DNA from: Clostridium sp. CAG:1013
GTDB taxonomy: Bacteria; Bacillota; Clostridia; Oscillospirales; Acutalibacteraceae
DNA: 12,001 bases
Direction of reading: 5' to 3'
NCBI GenBank assembly: GCA_000432995.1
Contig: HF972686.1
Span: 35,047 to 47,047, forward strand
Positions 1-7,869 of this stretch are shown here, piece by piece. Below the pieces are notes generated by a model that saw only the letters and a program-made list of their open reading frames with translations, was not told where the DNA came from and made no database searches. Position 1 is the stretch's first letter; each line of letters starts with the position of its first letter. The translations under genes were made by a program, and so were the position numbers.

Positions 1-57
1 CATCAGGCCAGCAAGCAGAGCCGCGGCGATTTTTTTCCATACTTTCGTCACTTTCAT
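1..57 (-). CDS. N-terminus of an exported protein (partial, runs off left edge)
   Basis: Only the first 19 codons are in the window; they read MKVTKVWKKIAAALLAGLM. Basic residues followed by a hydrophobic alanine/leucine stretch make this a typical start of a Sec signal peptide. The ATG at 57-55 is preceded by AAAGGAG at 61-67 (minus strand) at good spacing, so the start is well supported. The gene diverges from a YesM/YesN two-component pair. In Firmicutes such pairs often sit beside the sugar-binding lipoprotein of an ABC transporter, so a solute-binding protein is a reasonable guess, but no mature sequence is visible and the product cannot be named. Confidence 0.7.
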   Translation of the reverse strand, partial: MKVTKVWKKIAAALLAGLM

Positions 58-70
58 CTGCTCCTTTCGT

Positions 71-84
71 CCCAATTTATTGGG
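71..84. promoter_or_regulatory. Perfect inverted repeat in the leader of the left-edge gene
   Basis: CCCAAT-TT-ATTGGG is a perfect 6-bp inverted repeat lying just upstream of the ribosome binding site of the left-edge gene. It could be an operator or a small mRNA hairpin affecting translation. It is short, so chance is possible. Confidence 0.35.
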
Positions 85-118
85 AGTTTGTTACTATATT
101 GTAGCGAAATTATGAATT

Positions 119-135
119 GAAATCTGTCAGATTTC
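119..135. promoter_or_regulatory. Operator-like palindrome GAAATCTG-T-CAGATTTC
   Basis: Two perfect 8-bp arms are separated by a single base. On the minus strand the palindrome lies just upstream of a weak possible promoter for the left-edge gene (TTCAAT at 121-116, 17 bp, TATAGT at 98-93). A dimeric regulator site is a plausible reading; the protein that binds it is unknown. Confidence 0.4.
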
Positions 136-151
136 CCCGTGGAATTGTTGT

Positions 152-254
152 AAATCCGACTTTATTAGTAATTATGAATGTTATAATGATAAAAATCCGA
201 CTTTATAATGTTGATTTTCCGACTTTTCTCCAGTGGGGATAAAAAACTGACTTA
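152..254 (+). repeat. Direct-repeat array (CCGACTTT type) upstream of the two-component genes
   Basis: AAATCCGACTTTAT occurs exactly twice (152-165 and 193-206). The core CCGACTTT occurs a third time at 219-226, and a relaxed copy CTGACTTA lies at 247-254. The three exact cores are 41 and 22 bp apart, close to whole turns of the DNA helix. Same-strand, helically phased repeats upstream of a promoter suit AraC-type regulators, which bind direct repeats. The encoded YesN-like regulator is the obvious candidate, acting on its own operon and perhaps on the divergent exported-protein gene. The repeats are seen; the binding protein is inferred. Confidence 0.55.
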
Positions 255-259
255 ATTCA

Positions 260-268
260 TGTTATACT
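260..268 (+). promoter_or_regulatory. Extended -10 promoter of the sensor kinase operon
   Basis: TGT followed by TATACT (263-268) forms an extended -10 element. It places the transcript start near 275, about 20 nt before the kinase ATG. The expected -35 position (240-245) is A-rich and poor, which fits a promoter needing an activator bound to the repeats just upstream. A second TGT-TATAAT element lies at 179-187 and could be an alternative start. Confidence 0.5.
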
Positions 269-294
269 TAAATAATCAAAAGGGGGGCATTTGA

Positions 295-2025
295 ATGTGG
301 ATTTTAGACAAAAACCACTCCGTTTCCTTCCGAAAAGCGGCCTCTTCAACGCTTGCAGTGCTCGTTGTGCCTCTATTTATTGTAATGATTTTGTTCAATT
401 GGTACACTATCTATCAGCAGCAGGTAACTGTTCGTGAAAATCGCCTAAGCACTCTGGGGGTGTACCAAGCTCGGTGGGAAGACACGCTGACCATGCTGGA
501 CGATTATCTGGCGGACACGGTGGCCAACGATTCAGACTTTTCCGATTTTGCCTACGCTCGAACAGAGACGGGAGCGTTTTTGGCGTCTCTTCGCTTGGAT
601 GCCAACGCACGTACGCTACTGCGGGCTTACGAATTGCTGGGCGCCTTTTTCCTATATTCTAATACATTTGATTATTACCGGCTGATTTATACCGACTCCT
701 ATCCCCTGGAGGATCTGGATCTGCTGCGGAAGCTGGTGATTCAGGCTGGCAAAGAGGATACGATTTCCTATACTTGGGAATGGGTACGCCTCTCCGATCG
801 GACTGTGCTGCTGTTCATGTATAATTTTCACGGCAACTTGGTCGCGGCCATGATGGATCCTGTTTTGCTGGACCTTTCCGGCCTGGGAGAAGAGGGTGAG
901 ATCTTCTTTTCCATGCCGGGAGGAGAGCCATACTGTCCGGCGGCAGCCTTGGGAGAGGAGAGCCTGCCTCCTGTTCAGTCAGGTGGCACGGTGGAGTGGA
1001 AACTTTCCACAGGAGAACGGTATGAGCTGACCAGCTTGAATCTATCCAGAGATATGGGGAGCATTTGTTTTGCCGCACCGACTAAAACGGTGTTCCAGGA
1101 ACTGAGTGCGGTACAGTTCTTGCTGTTGGCCATTACATTTGTATTGCTGGCTTGTATCCCCGTGTCCTGGCTGACTCTGCGCCGGTTGCTGCTGGAGCCA
1201 GTGGACAGTTTGACCAGCACCATGGAGGCCATCCAGGGAGGAGACACCTCCATTCGAGTGCCTCAGACTTCCCGGATCTCGGAAGTGAACCAGATCTCCC
1301 AGACGGTAAACACCATGCTGGATACCATCCAGCAGCAGAAGATCGACGCTTACGAGCAGCGGCTGGCTACCCAGCATGCTCAGCTTCAGTACCTCCATTT
1401 GCAGATCCGGCCTCACTTCTTTTTAAATTGTCTAAACATTATTTACTCTCTGGCTGGGGAGAAGAAATACCAGTCTATTCAGGAGCTGGCGCTGAATTTG
1501 TCCGTGTATCTGCGGCATATTTTCAAAGATGGTTCGAAACTGGTGCCTTTGGAAACGGAGCTGACCTCGGTGGAGAATTACATCCGTATCCAACAGGCCG
1601 GGGCCCAGATTCCGCCCCAGCTGAAGGTGATCATCGACGCCGACACGCCCAAGGTGATGGTGCCGCCCCTGTCCCTGCTCACCTTTGTGGAAAATTCCGT
1701 CAAACATTCCAATCGTCAGGATTCTCCCTTGGAGATCCGCATCAAGTGCAGCCGTTTGGCGGGAGAGGAAGAGGGGACAGGCTTCCTGTATGTGACGATC
1801 AGTGACAACGGAGGCGGCTTTACGGAGGACCAGCTGAAAGAGCTGAACAGTCCCGGAGAGGATATCTATACCGATCGCCATGTGGGGATCGCAAATATCC
1901 GCAGCAGACTGCACCTGTTATTTGGTTCCCAGGCCACCTTGTCCTTCCGGAACCTGATCGACGGTGCCTGTGTGGAGCTGTTTCTACCGATTAATTCTGA
2001 GAAAGATGAGGGTGAATTGGGATGA
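295..2025 (+). CDS. YesM-type membrane sensor histidine kinase
   Basis: The 576-residue protein has the layout of the YesM/LytS-like HPK family. A first membrane segment lies at about 18-40, an extracellular sensing region at about 41-270, a second membrane segment at about 273-296, and a HAMP linker at about 297-348. The His_kinase domain has IRPHFFLN with the phospho-acceptor His374. The ATP-binding domain shows the N box with Asn467 (FVENSVKH), DNGGG at 504-508 and the G2 loop around HVGIANIR (529-536). The extracellular part shows no motif I can name, so the ligand is unknown. AGGGGGG at 281-287 lies 7 bases before the ATG. The stop overlaps the start of the downstream regulator (ATGA), so the two are translationally coupled. 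Such kinases usually sense sugars or envelope signals and phosphorylate a YesN-type partner. Confidence 0.9.
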   Translation: MWILDKNHSVSFRKAASSTLAVLVVPLFIVMILFNWYTIYQQQVTVRENRLSTLGVYQARWEDTLTMLDDYLADTVANDSDFSDFAYARTETGAFLASLRLDANARTLLRAYELLGAFFLYSNTFDYYRLIYTDSYPLEDLDLLRKLVIQAGKEDTISYTWEWVRLSDRTVLLFMYNFHGNLVAAMMDPVLLDLSGLGEEGEIFFSMPGGEPYCPAAALGEESLPPVQSGGTVEWKLSTGERYELTSLNLSRDMGSICFAAPTKTVFQELSAVQFLLLAITFVLLACIPVSWLTLRRLLLEPVDSLTSTMEAIQGGDTSIRVPQTSRISEVNQISQTVNTMLDTIQQQKIDAYEQRLATQHAQLQYLHLQIRPHFFLNCLNIIYSLAGEKKYQSIQELALNLSVYLRHIFKDGSKLVPLETELTSVENYIRIQQAGAQIPPQLKVIIDADTPKVMVPPLSLLTFVENSVKHSNRQDSPLEIRIKCSRLAGEEEGTGFLYVTISDNGGGFTEDQLKELNSPGEDIYTDRHVGIANIRSRLHLLFGSQATLSFRNLIDGACVELFLPINSEKDEGELG

Positions 2026-3596
2026 CCGTATTGCTTGTAGACGATCAGATCAGCATATTGAGCGGCCTGATCTCTGGATTGGATTGGGATACTCTGGGGG
2101 TCACGGCCATCCGAACTGCCACCAGCGCCGCACAGGCCAAGGTGATCTTGAAAAAGGAACCGGTGGATATTCTGCTGTGCGACATCGAGATGCCTGGAGA
2201 AAACGGCCTTTCTCTGCTGCGCTGGGCACGCAACAACGGCATGGATTTTGTCTGCGTGTTTCTCACCTCCCATGCGGATTTCCTGTACGCAAAGGAGGCC
2301 ATTCAGCTCAATTGCTTCGACTACATTCTCCAACCTGCCCGGTATGACGAGATCCAAGCGACGGTAGTGCGGGCCATCGCTCGGGTGAAGGATACCAGCG
2401 CGGACAAGGAGCTGCGTCACTATGGACTCATCGCCAAGAGTCAGGAAGGCGCACTGTTCCAAAATCTGTTCAGCGACTGGAGCGCGGGCAAGTCTCTGTC
2501 CATCTCTGCGGTTCAGAAGGTGCTGCGGAAGCTGGGACAAAACGTGGATTTGGATACCCAGTGCTTTATTATCTGGGGTCATTTGCTCCGGTGGCGTACA
2601 GAGCCCTGGCCTACCCAAGAGTGGGTCTACGCTGTGAATAACGTGATCGCCGAGGTCTATGAGACTGCCCAATGCGGGATCTTGCCCTTTTCTATCGATC
2701 GCACTTCTCTGGGGTGGTTCGTATACGCTCCCCTAGGGGAGTTTCCACACCTCAGGGAAGCTCTCGCTCCCCTGAACCAGGCATATTTGGCCATTTCTCA
2801 GCATCTGCCCTGTGATATGGCGTTCTATGTCAGTCCGGTGGTGCCCTTGAAGGAGATCAATGACCAGTCTGCCCTGCTTCTGGACGCCCGGGAAAACAAC
2901 GTTTTGCGGGAAAGCGGGATTTTCCGGCCCACTCACCGCTCGGATCACCTCCATGTGGAGAAGCTGCTGGATACGGTGCAGCTGCGCCGCTGGGAGACTC
3001 TGCTGGCGGAGGGCTTGGGTTCCGTGGTCCAGGAGGAAGCTATGCGGTATCTGGATTCCCTGGTGGAAACCGGAGAGATGGACCAGCGAGTGCTGCGGAA
3101 TTTCTGGATCCAGTTCCAGCAGGTGGCCTTCAACGCCGCCCGGACCTTGAAACTGGATTCCCAAGAGCTGCTGGAAGCCATTGAGCGGGGTGATAAGGCC
3201 ACTTCTCTCCAGGAGACCCAGACAGCCCTGAAGGAGCTGACGGAGTGCTTCCCCAAAAACGAGCAGTTTGCCGGCAACGAGAAAAAGCTGGTGGAGCAGG
3301 TGCGCAAGTATGTAGAGGAGAACTTGGACCAGACCCTCAGCGTCAACGACGTGGCTGCCGCTCTGTTCATGAACGGGGACTATATTTCCCGGGTGTTTAA
3401 AAGCGAGGTGGGCACACCTCTGAAGGAATACATCATCCAGCGGAAGATGGAGTCCGCCCGGCTGCTGCTCACCACCACGGAGCTGCCGGTGAGCGTCATT
3501 GCCTCCAAGCTGGGGTACGACAATTTCTCTTACTTCTCCCAGGTGTACCGCCGGTGCATGGGGATCACTCCCAGCGAGGAACGGAAACGAAAGTAA
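2022..3596 (+). CDS. YesN-type response regulator with AraC-family DNA-binding domain
   Basis: The 524-residue cytoplasmic transcription factor pairs with the preceding kinase. The receiver domain spans about 1-120, with acidic residues Asp7 and Asp8, phospho-acceptor Asp54 (LLCDIEMPG) and Thr82. The usual invariant lysine of the KP motif is replaced by Gln104 (YILQPA). Residues about 130-415 are a variable linker with no domain I can name. The C-terminus (about 420-524) is a complete AraC-type domain with two helix-turn-helix units, around 440-464 and 491-515, including the family signature near SKLGYDNFSYFSQVYRR. The ATG overlaps the kinase stop by 4 bases. Likely targets are the direct repeats upstream of the kinase and the divergent exported-protein gene; this is inferred from position. 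Confidence 0.9.
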   Translation: MTVLLVDDQISILSGLISGLDWDTLGVTAIRTATSAAQAKVILKKEPVDILLCDIEMPGENGLSLLRWARNNGMDFVCVFLTSHADFLYAKEAIQLNCFDYILQPARYDEIQATVVRAIARVKDTSADKELRHYGLIAKSQEGALFQNLFSDWSAGKSLSISAVQKVLRKLGQNVDLDTQCFIIWGHLLRWRTEPWPTQEWVYAVNNVIAEVYETAQCGILPFSIDRTSLGWFVYAPLGEFPHLREALAPLNQAYLAISQHLPCDMAFYVSPVVPLKEINDQSALLLDARENNVLRESGIFRPTHRSDHLHVEKLLDTVQLRRWETLLAEGLGSVVQEEAMRYLDSLVETGEMDQRVLRNFWIQFQQVAFNAARTLKLDSQELLEAIERGDKATSLQETQTALKELTECFPKNEQFAGNEKKLVEQVRKYVEENLDQTLSVNDVAAALFMNGDYISRVFKSEVGTPLKEYIIQRKMESARLLLTTTELPVSVIASKLGYDNFSYFSQVYRRCMGITPSEERKRK

Positions 3597-3614
3597 CTGC
3601 TATATATAAATAGA

Positions 3615-3655
3615 AAGGGGCTGCCGCGCATTGCGGCAGCCCCTTGTTTGTTTTT
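3615..3655. terminator. Intrinsic terminator between converging operons
   Basis: AAGGGGCTGCCGC (3615-3627) pairs perfectly with 3633-3645 over 13 bp around a 5-base loop. On the plus strand it is followed by the T-rich run TTGTTTGTTTTT, ending the two-component operon. On the minus strand the stem is followed by TCTATTTATA, so it probably also terminates the hyd operon, which ends at 3658. Confidence 0.9.
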
Positions 3656-3657
3656 GG

Positions 3658-4857
3658 TCAGGGAAGCAGTTTGTAAAGGTGGGGGAACAGTTCCACGCTC
3701 CGTTTTAAGATGCCCTTCAAATGGGCAATGGTGATGCCGTAATTGGTAAAGGGTACCCCGTTGTCCCCCGCGGTCTTTTGACGGTAGGTGATCTCTCGCT
3801 GGTTCAGCATGCAGCCACCACAGTGGATCACCAACTTGTAGGAGGAAAGATCTTCGGGGAAGTCCCGGCCGGAGGAATGTTCCAGCAGAAGCTCCTTGCC
3901 GGTGTACTCTTTCAGCCATTTGGGGATTTTCACTGTGCCGATGTCCTCGCACTGGCGGTGATGGGTGCAGCCCTCGGCAATGAGCACCTTGTCTCCGTCC
4001 TCCAACCGGTCGATGGCCGCCACGCCTTCCACGGCGGCGTCCAAAAAGCCCTTGTACCGGGCCATGAGAATGGAGAAAGAGGTGAGAGGGATGTCTTTCG
4101 GCGTGTCACGGTTCACCTGGGCAAAGGCCTGGCTGTCGGTGATGACCATGCGGGGCTTTGTACCCAGTTTTTTCAGGGTATCCGCAAGGCCGTTTTCCTT
4201 CACCACAATGGCAGTGGCGTCGGAATCCAAAATGTCCCGGATAGTCTGCTGCTGGGGCAGGATCAGTCTGCCCTTAGGAGCAGCACTGTCGATGGGGGTC
4301 ACCAGCACCACCAAGTCCCCGGGGGAGAGCAGGTCTCCCACGATCCGGCGGGAGTCTTCCCCGGTCTTCACCAGTCGGGCGATCCGTTCTTTCAGCTCGT
4401 GAATGTTCTCCCTGGTCTGGGCGCTGACCGCCAGTTCCTTTTCTCCCAAAGCGGGGGCGGCGGCCAAATCGCTTTTGTTGTAGGCGATGAGATAGGGGAT
4501 CTCTTTTTGCTGAAACAGCTCCACCAGTTCCCGGTCGGCGGGGGTCATGCCCTGAGTGGCGTCCACCACCAGCACGGCGCAGTCGGATCGGTTGAGAATC
4601 TGCTTGGTTTTTTTCACCCGCAGCTCTCCCAAAGCGCCTTCGTCGTCAAAGCCGGGGGTGTCGATGATGACCACCGGCCCCATGGGAAGAAGCTCCATGG
4701 ATTTCATCACCGGGTCGGTGGTGGTGCCTTTTACGTCGGAGACCACAGAAAGCTCCTGGCCTGTTACGGCGTTGACAACACTGGATTTACCCGCGTTGCG
4801 CCGACCGAAAAAACCGATGTGTATCCGCTCCCCGGAGGGGGTGTCGTTTAAACTCAT
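3658..4857 (-). CDS. hydF: [FeFe]-hydrogenase H-cluster maturation GTPase HydF
   Basis: HydF is the scaffold on which the diiron precursor of the H-cluster is completed and from which it passes to apo-hydrogenase. The 399 residues match family length. The N-terminal GTPase has the P loop GRRNAGKS (18-25), GTTTDP (44-49), DTPGF (66-70), NKSD (127-130) and an SAQ loop near 145. A middle dimerisation region follows, then the C-terminal cluster domain. The diagnostic cluster motif is complete: Cys297 and His299, then His345, Cys346 and Cys349, which fits CxHx(44-53)HCxxC. A consensus AAGGAGGT at 4865-4872 lies 7 bases before the ATG. It is the last gene of the operon, after hydG, from which it is separated by 227 bp of GC-rich repeats; the strong ribosome binding site may offset weak coupling. 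Confidence 0.95.
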   Translation of the reverse strand: MSLNDTPSGERIHIGFFGRRNAGKSSVVNAVTGQELSVVSDVKGTTTDPVMKSMELLPMGPVVIIDTPGFDDEGALGELRVKKTKQILNRSDCAVLVVDATQGMTPADRELVELFQQKEIPYLIAYNKSDLAAAPALGEKELAVSAQTRENIHELKERIARLVKTGEDSRRIVGDLLSPGDLVVLVTPIDSAAPKGRLILPQQQTIRDILDSDATAIVVKENGLADTLKKLGTKPRMVITDSQAFAQVNRDTPKDIPLTSFSILMARYKGFLDAAVEGVAAIDRLEDGDKVLIAEGCTHHRQCEDIGTVKIPKWLKEYTGKELLLEHSSGRDFPEDLSSYKLVIHCGGCMLNQREITYRQKTAGDNGVPFTNYGITIAHLKGILKRSVELFPHLYKLLP

Positions 4858-4890
4858 GGTGTTGACCTCCTTGCAAGTGTGGAATGAAAA

Positions 4891-5086
4891 GCGCCGCAGG
4901 CGCGATCCGAGAGCTTAGGCATTGGCGCGGACGTGCGTTGACGCCCTGCCCAGCACGAGCGAAGCGAGCTGCCCCAGGCGCGGCTCGAGAACCCAGGCAC
5001 TGGGCGCGGACGCGCGCTGGCATCTTTCACAGCGCGGGCGTAAGCCCGCCGCCCAAGGCGCGATTTGTCCAGTCCGGCCACGGACT
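4891..5086. repeat. GC-rich tandem repeat and hairpin region between hydG and hydF
   Basis: This gene-free stretch (4858-5084) separates two operon members. A unit starting GGCGCG recurs at 4899, 4977 and 5057, a period of about 79 bp. The first 43 positions of copies one and two agree at about 33 sites, and their tails also align; copy three is only a fragment. Small hairpins lie inside: GCGCC-GCA-GGCGC at 4891-4903, GCGGGC-GTAA-GCCCGC around 5033-5048, and AGTCCG-GCCA-CGGACT at 5071-5086, which overlaps the hydG stop. No convincing coding sequence is seen. The structure suggests a REP-like intergenic repeat that may stabilise or process the operon mRNA. Confidence 0.6.
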
Positions 5087-6500
5087 AGAAGCGGAAGTCC
5101 CGGATGCCCTGCTCGATCTTCTCCAGGTGATCCTTGCAGATCTCCTTCACCTTTTCCTTGGGGATGTTCTCCAGCTCCGCCTGGATCAGCTTCTCACCGA
5201 TGGCCTTGGTCTCCGGAGCGGCGTAGTCCATCAGGTATTCCTTCAGGGTCATCAGAGCGTTGGGATGGCAGCAGTTCTGGATCTGACCGCTCTTGCACAG
5301 GCTCATGAACCGGTCGCCGGTACGGCCTTCCCGGTAGCAGGCGGTGCAGAAGGAGGGAATATAGCCCATTTCCATCAGCCAGCGGACCACTTCGTCCAGA
5401 GTGCGGTTGTCGGAAACGTCGAACTGTTCCGTGTCATGGGGACGATCAGCCTCTGTGTAACCGCCCACGCTGGTGCGGGAGCCGCCGGAGATCTGGGACA
5501 CGCCCAGATGCAGCACCTTCTCCCGGACCTTCTGGTTTTCGCGGGTGGAGATGATCATGCCGGTGTAGGGCACGGCCACGCGGATGCAGGCGCAGATCTT
5601 GGCGAAGGTGTCGTCATCAATGCCATTGTCGAACTCATCGGGGTCGATGTCGTCGGCGTGCTTCACGCGGGGCACACTGATGGTGTGGGGGCCCACTCCA
5701 TGGACAGCTTCCAGGTGCTCAGCGTGCATCAGCAGGCCGGCGAACTCATACTTGTACAGCTCCAGGCCAAAGAGCACGCCCAGGCCTACGTCATCGATGC
5801 CGCCTTCCATGGCCCGGTCCATGGCCTCAGTGTGGTAGCAGTAGTTGTGCTTGGGACCGGTGGGATGCAGGTGCTCGTAGCTCTCCTTGTGGTAGGTCTC
5901 CTGGAACAGGATGTAGGTGCCGATGCCGGCTTCCTTCAGTTTCCGGTAGTTCTCCACGGTGGTAGCGGCGATATTCACGTTCACCCGGCGGATGGCGCCG
6001 TTTTTATGCTTGATGGAGTAGATGGTGTTGATACATTCCAGAATGTACTCGATGGGGTTGTTCACCGGGTCCTCACCGGCCTCGATGGCCAGGCGCTTGT
6101 GGCCCATGTCCTGCAGGGCGATGACTTCCTGCTTGACCTCTTCCTGGGTCAGCTTTTTCCGGGGGATGTGCTTGTTCACCGCATGGTAGGGACAGTACAG
6201 GCAGCCGTTGACGCAGTAGTTGGACAGGTACAGGGGCGCAAAAATGACGATCCGGTTGCCGTAGAAGTCTTTTTTGATCTGCTCGGCCAAAGCGTACAGT
6301 TCCTGGATCTTCTCGGGGATGTCGCAGGCCAGCAGCACGGAGGCCTCCCGGTGAGTCAGGCCCTTGCGAAGCTTGGCCTTTTCCAGGATGGCGTCGATGA
6401 CCTCCACATTGTTCTTGTTCTGTTCCGCGTACTCCAGAGTGTCCAGGATCTCCTGGTGGTCGATGAACTCCTCAGCTTTGAGGGATTTGGGGTTATACAT
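5085..6500 (-). CDS. hydG: [FeFe]-hydrogenase maturase HydG, radical SAM tyrosine lyase
   Basis: HydG cleaves tyrosine to p-cresol and dehydroglycine and turns the latter into the CO and cyanide ligands of the H-cluster, releasing them as an iron-cysteine synthon. The 471-residue length is normal. The radical SAM cluster motif CX3CX2C is at Cys96, Cys100 and Cys103 (CVNGCLYC). The C-terminal cluster motif CX2CX22C, which distinguishes HydG from its ThiH relatives, is at Cys385, Cys388 and Cys411. The ATG at 6500-6498 has GAAAGGA (6511-6517) 10 bases upstream, rather far but usable. It follows hydE after 74 bp and precedes hydF. Confidence 0.96.
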   Translation of the reverse strand: MYNPKSLKAEEFIDHQEILDTLEYAEQNKNNVEVIDAILEKAKLRKGLTHREASVLLACDIPEKIQELYALAEQIKKDFYGNRIVIFAPLYLSNYCVNGCLYCPYHAVNKHIPRKKLTQEEVKQEVIALQDMGHKRLAIEAGEDPVNNPIEYILECINTIYSIKHKNGAIRRVNVNIAATTVENYRKLKEAGIGTYILFQETYHKESYEHLHPTGPKHNYCYHTEAMDRAMEGGIDDVGLGVLFGLELYKYEFAGLLMHAEHLEAVHGVGPHTISVPRVKHADDIDPDEFDNGIDDDTFAKICACIRVAVPYTGMIISTRENQKVREKVLHLGVSQISGGSRTSVGGYTEADRPHDTEQFDVSDNRTLDEVVRWLMEMGYIPSFCTACYREGRTGDRFMSLCKSGQIQNCCHPNALMTLKEYLMDYAAPETKAIGEKLIQAELENIPKEKVKEICKDHLEKIEQGIRDFRF

Positions 6501-6574
6501 AGAGAATCAATCCTTTCTTTTGGGTCAGAAAAACTTTCCCGTCAGGTGGTATATAGCAAGGGCAAAGGCCCCAA

Positions 6575-7621
6575 CTAACAGATCAAACTATCTCCCCGGG
6601 ACACCGGGATCTCATACCCGATCTTTTCCAGGCTCTCCCGCAGCAGCGCCAAACTTTCCGCCGCCTCCGCGCCGGAGTGGAGCTTGTTGTCGTAAAGGGT
6701 ATATTTAGTGCGGGCGTCCTGGGGGGACAGGTTGGGCATCACCACGTTGGCCCCGTGGAGGATCCCCTCCTCCCGGCCGTTGGGCAGCAGGGTGCCTAAA
6801 GCCGTAGTGGCGGGCAGCAGGACTCCCGGCAGCAGCAGGCGGATCACCGACAGCAAAAACAGGGTCAGCTCCCCGGAACCGTTGGGGAATTCCCGGAACG
6901 GGGTGTCGTGCTGGCTGAGAAAAGGTCCGATGCCCACCATATGAGGCTGGAACTCTTTTAAGAACCGCAGGTCCCGGACCAAGTCCTCCAAAGTTTGATA
7001 GGGAGACCCCACCATGAACCCGGCTCCCACCTGGTACCCCAGCTCCTTTAAATTAGAAAGACATTCCATCCGGTGGGAGAGAGTCAGTTCCGAGGGATGG
7101 AGCTTGGCGTAGTGGCTGGGAGTGGCGGTCTCGTGGCGGAGCAGATACCGGTCCGCTCCGGCCTCTTTCAAGCGCAGGTAGCTTTCCTGGCTCCGTTCCC
7201 CCACAGAGAGGGTAACAGCGCAGTCCGGGTGGTGTGCCTTGATCTCCCTCACGATCTCCTCCAGCCGCTCATCGGTGAACCAGGGGTCCTCTCCGCCCTG
7301 GAGTACAAAGGTGCGAAAGCCCAGTTGATACCCCAGGCCGCAGCAGGCCAGAATGTCCTCCTTGGTCAGCCGGTACCGCTGGGCGTTCCGGTTGCTCCTG
7401 CGGATGCCGCAGTAGTAGCAGTCGTTTTTGCAGTAGTTGGTGAATTCGATCAGCCCGCGAATGAACACATGGTTTCCGTAGTGAGCCAGAGCGGTCTGCC
7501 GGGCTTGGTCTTTTAAATAGGCGGACACCTCCGGGTCACGGTTGGTCAGGAGCTCCAACAGTTCTCCGTCCTCTAGGTCGTGATGCTTGACAAGGGCTTC
7601 CGCCAGGGCAAGAGGGGTCAT
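6575..7621 (-). CDS. hydE: [FeFe]-hydrogenase maturase HydE, radical SAM enzyme
   Basis: HydE is the radical SAM enzyme that acts on the iron-cysteine synthon from HydG on the way to the diiron subcluster. The 348 residues match the family. The CX3CX2C motif is at Cys64, Cys68 and Cys71 (CKNDCYYC), and typical radical SAM barrel segments follow, such as LQGGEDPW near 107-114 and MVGSPYQT near 203-210. The extra C-terminal cysteines that bind a second, dispensable cluster in some HydE proteins are missing here; the only late cysteine is the last residue. Its ATG overlaps the stop of the preceding regulator by 4 bases (ATGA), with GGGGGTG a few bases upstream, so the two are translationally coupled. 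Confidence 0.95.
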   Translation of the reverse strand: MTPLALAEALVKHHDLEDGELLELLTNRDPEVSAYLKDQARQTALAHYGNHVFIRGLIEFTNYCKNDCYYCGIRRSNRNAQRYRLTKEDILACCGLGYQLGFRTFVLQGGEDPWFTDERLEEIVREIKAHHPDCAVTLSVGERSQESYLRLKEAGADRYLLRHETATPSHYAKLHPSELTLSHRMECLSNLKELGYQVGAGFMVGSPYQTLEDLVRDLRFLKEFQPHMVGIGPFLSQHDTPFREFPNGSGELTLFLLSVIRLLLPGVLLPATTALGTLLPNGREEGILHGANVVMPNLSPQDARTKYTLYDNKLHSGAEAAESLALLRESLEKIGYEIPVSRGDSLIC

Positions 7622-7869
7622 TTTTTCACCCCCGCGTAAGCGGTTTTGGAGCTGACTCCCGGCAGCTTGCCCACTTTCCCCGACAGGGCGGAGATGGCGT
7701 CCTGGGGGGCGTCCACGGCGATGCTGATAATATTGATCCCCTTCTGCCGGTAGGGGATGCCCATCCGGCCGATGATGTACTCTCGGTACTCATGGAGGAT
7801 CTCGTTTAAAGGCTCCACCGATTCTTCCGACTCCACCACGATGCCGATGACAGCGATCCTGGTTTCCAC
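7618..7869 (-). CDS. TM1266-family iron-only hydrogenase system regulator (ACT-like)
   Basis: This 83-residue protein matches the small ACT/NikR-like family typified by Thermotoga maritima TM1266, which is found with hydEFG and called a putative hydrogenase system regulator. Family features include the hydrophobic start IAVIGIVVE, the central HEYREYIIGRMGIPYR segment and ALSGKVGKLPGVSSKT near the end. The family is predicted to bind a ligand as an oligomer; no DNA-binding motif is obvious. I chose the GTG at 7869-7867 because AAGGGAG (7878-7884) then lies 8 bases upstream; the in-frame TTG at 7875-7873 would leave only 2 bases. It is the first gene of the hyd operon and may sense the maturation or iron-sulfur state. 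Confidence 0.85.
   Translation of the reverse strand: METRIAVIGIVVESEESVEPLNEILHEYREYIIGRMGIPYRQKGINIISIAVDAPQDAISALSGKVGKLPGVSSKTAYAGVKK

Noticed and set aside
3721..4851. Open frame of 376 codons on the plus strand opposite hydF
   Set aside because: It is an antisense shadow of a clear hydF gene, with no ribosome binding site and a biased composition.
4899..5062. Possible CRISPR-like array
   Set aside because: There are only two full copies and one fragment, the copies are diverged, and the intervening sequences are themselves related, so this is a tandem repeat and not repeats with unique spacers.
4884..6578. Long open frame of 564 codons on the plus strand opposite hydG
   Set aside because: It mirrors the GC-rich codon pattern of hydG on the opposite strand. 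Its translation is low-complexity (many Val, Gly, His, Gln, Leu), and hydG with its intact cluster motifs fully explains the region.
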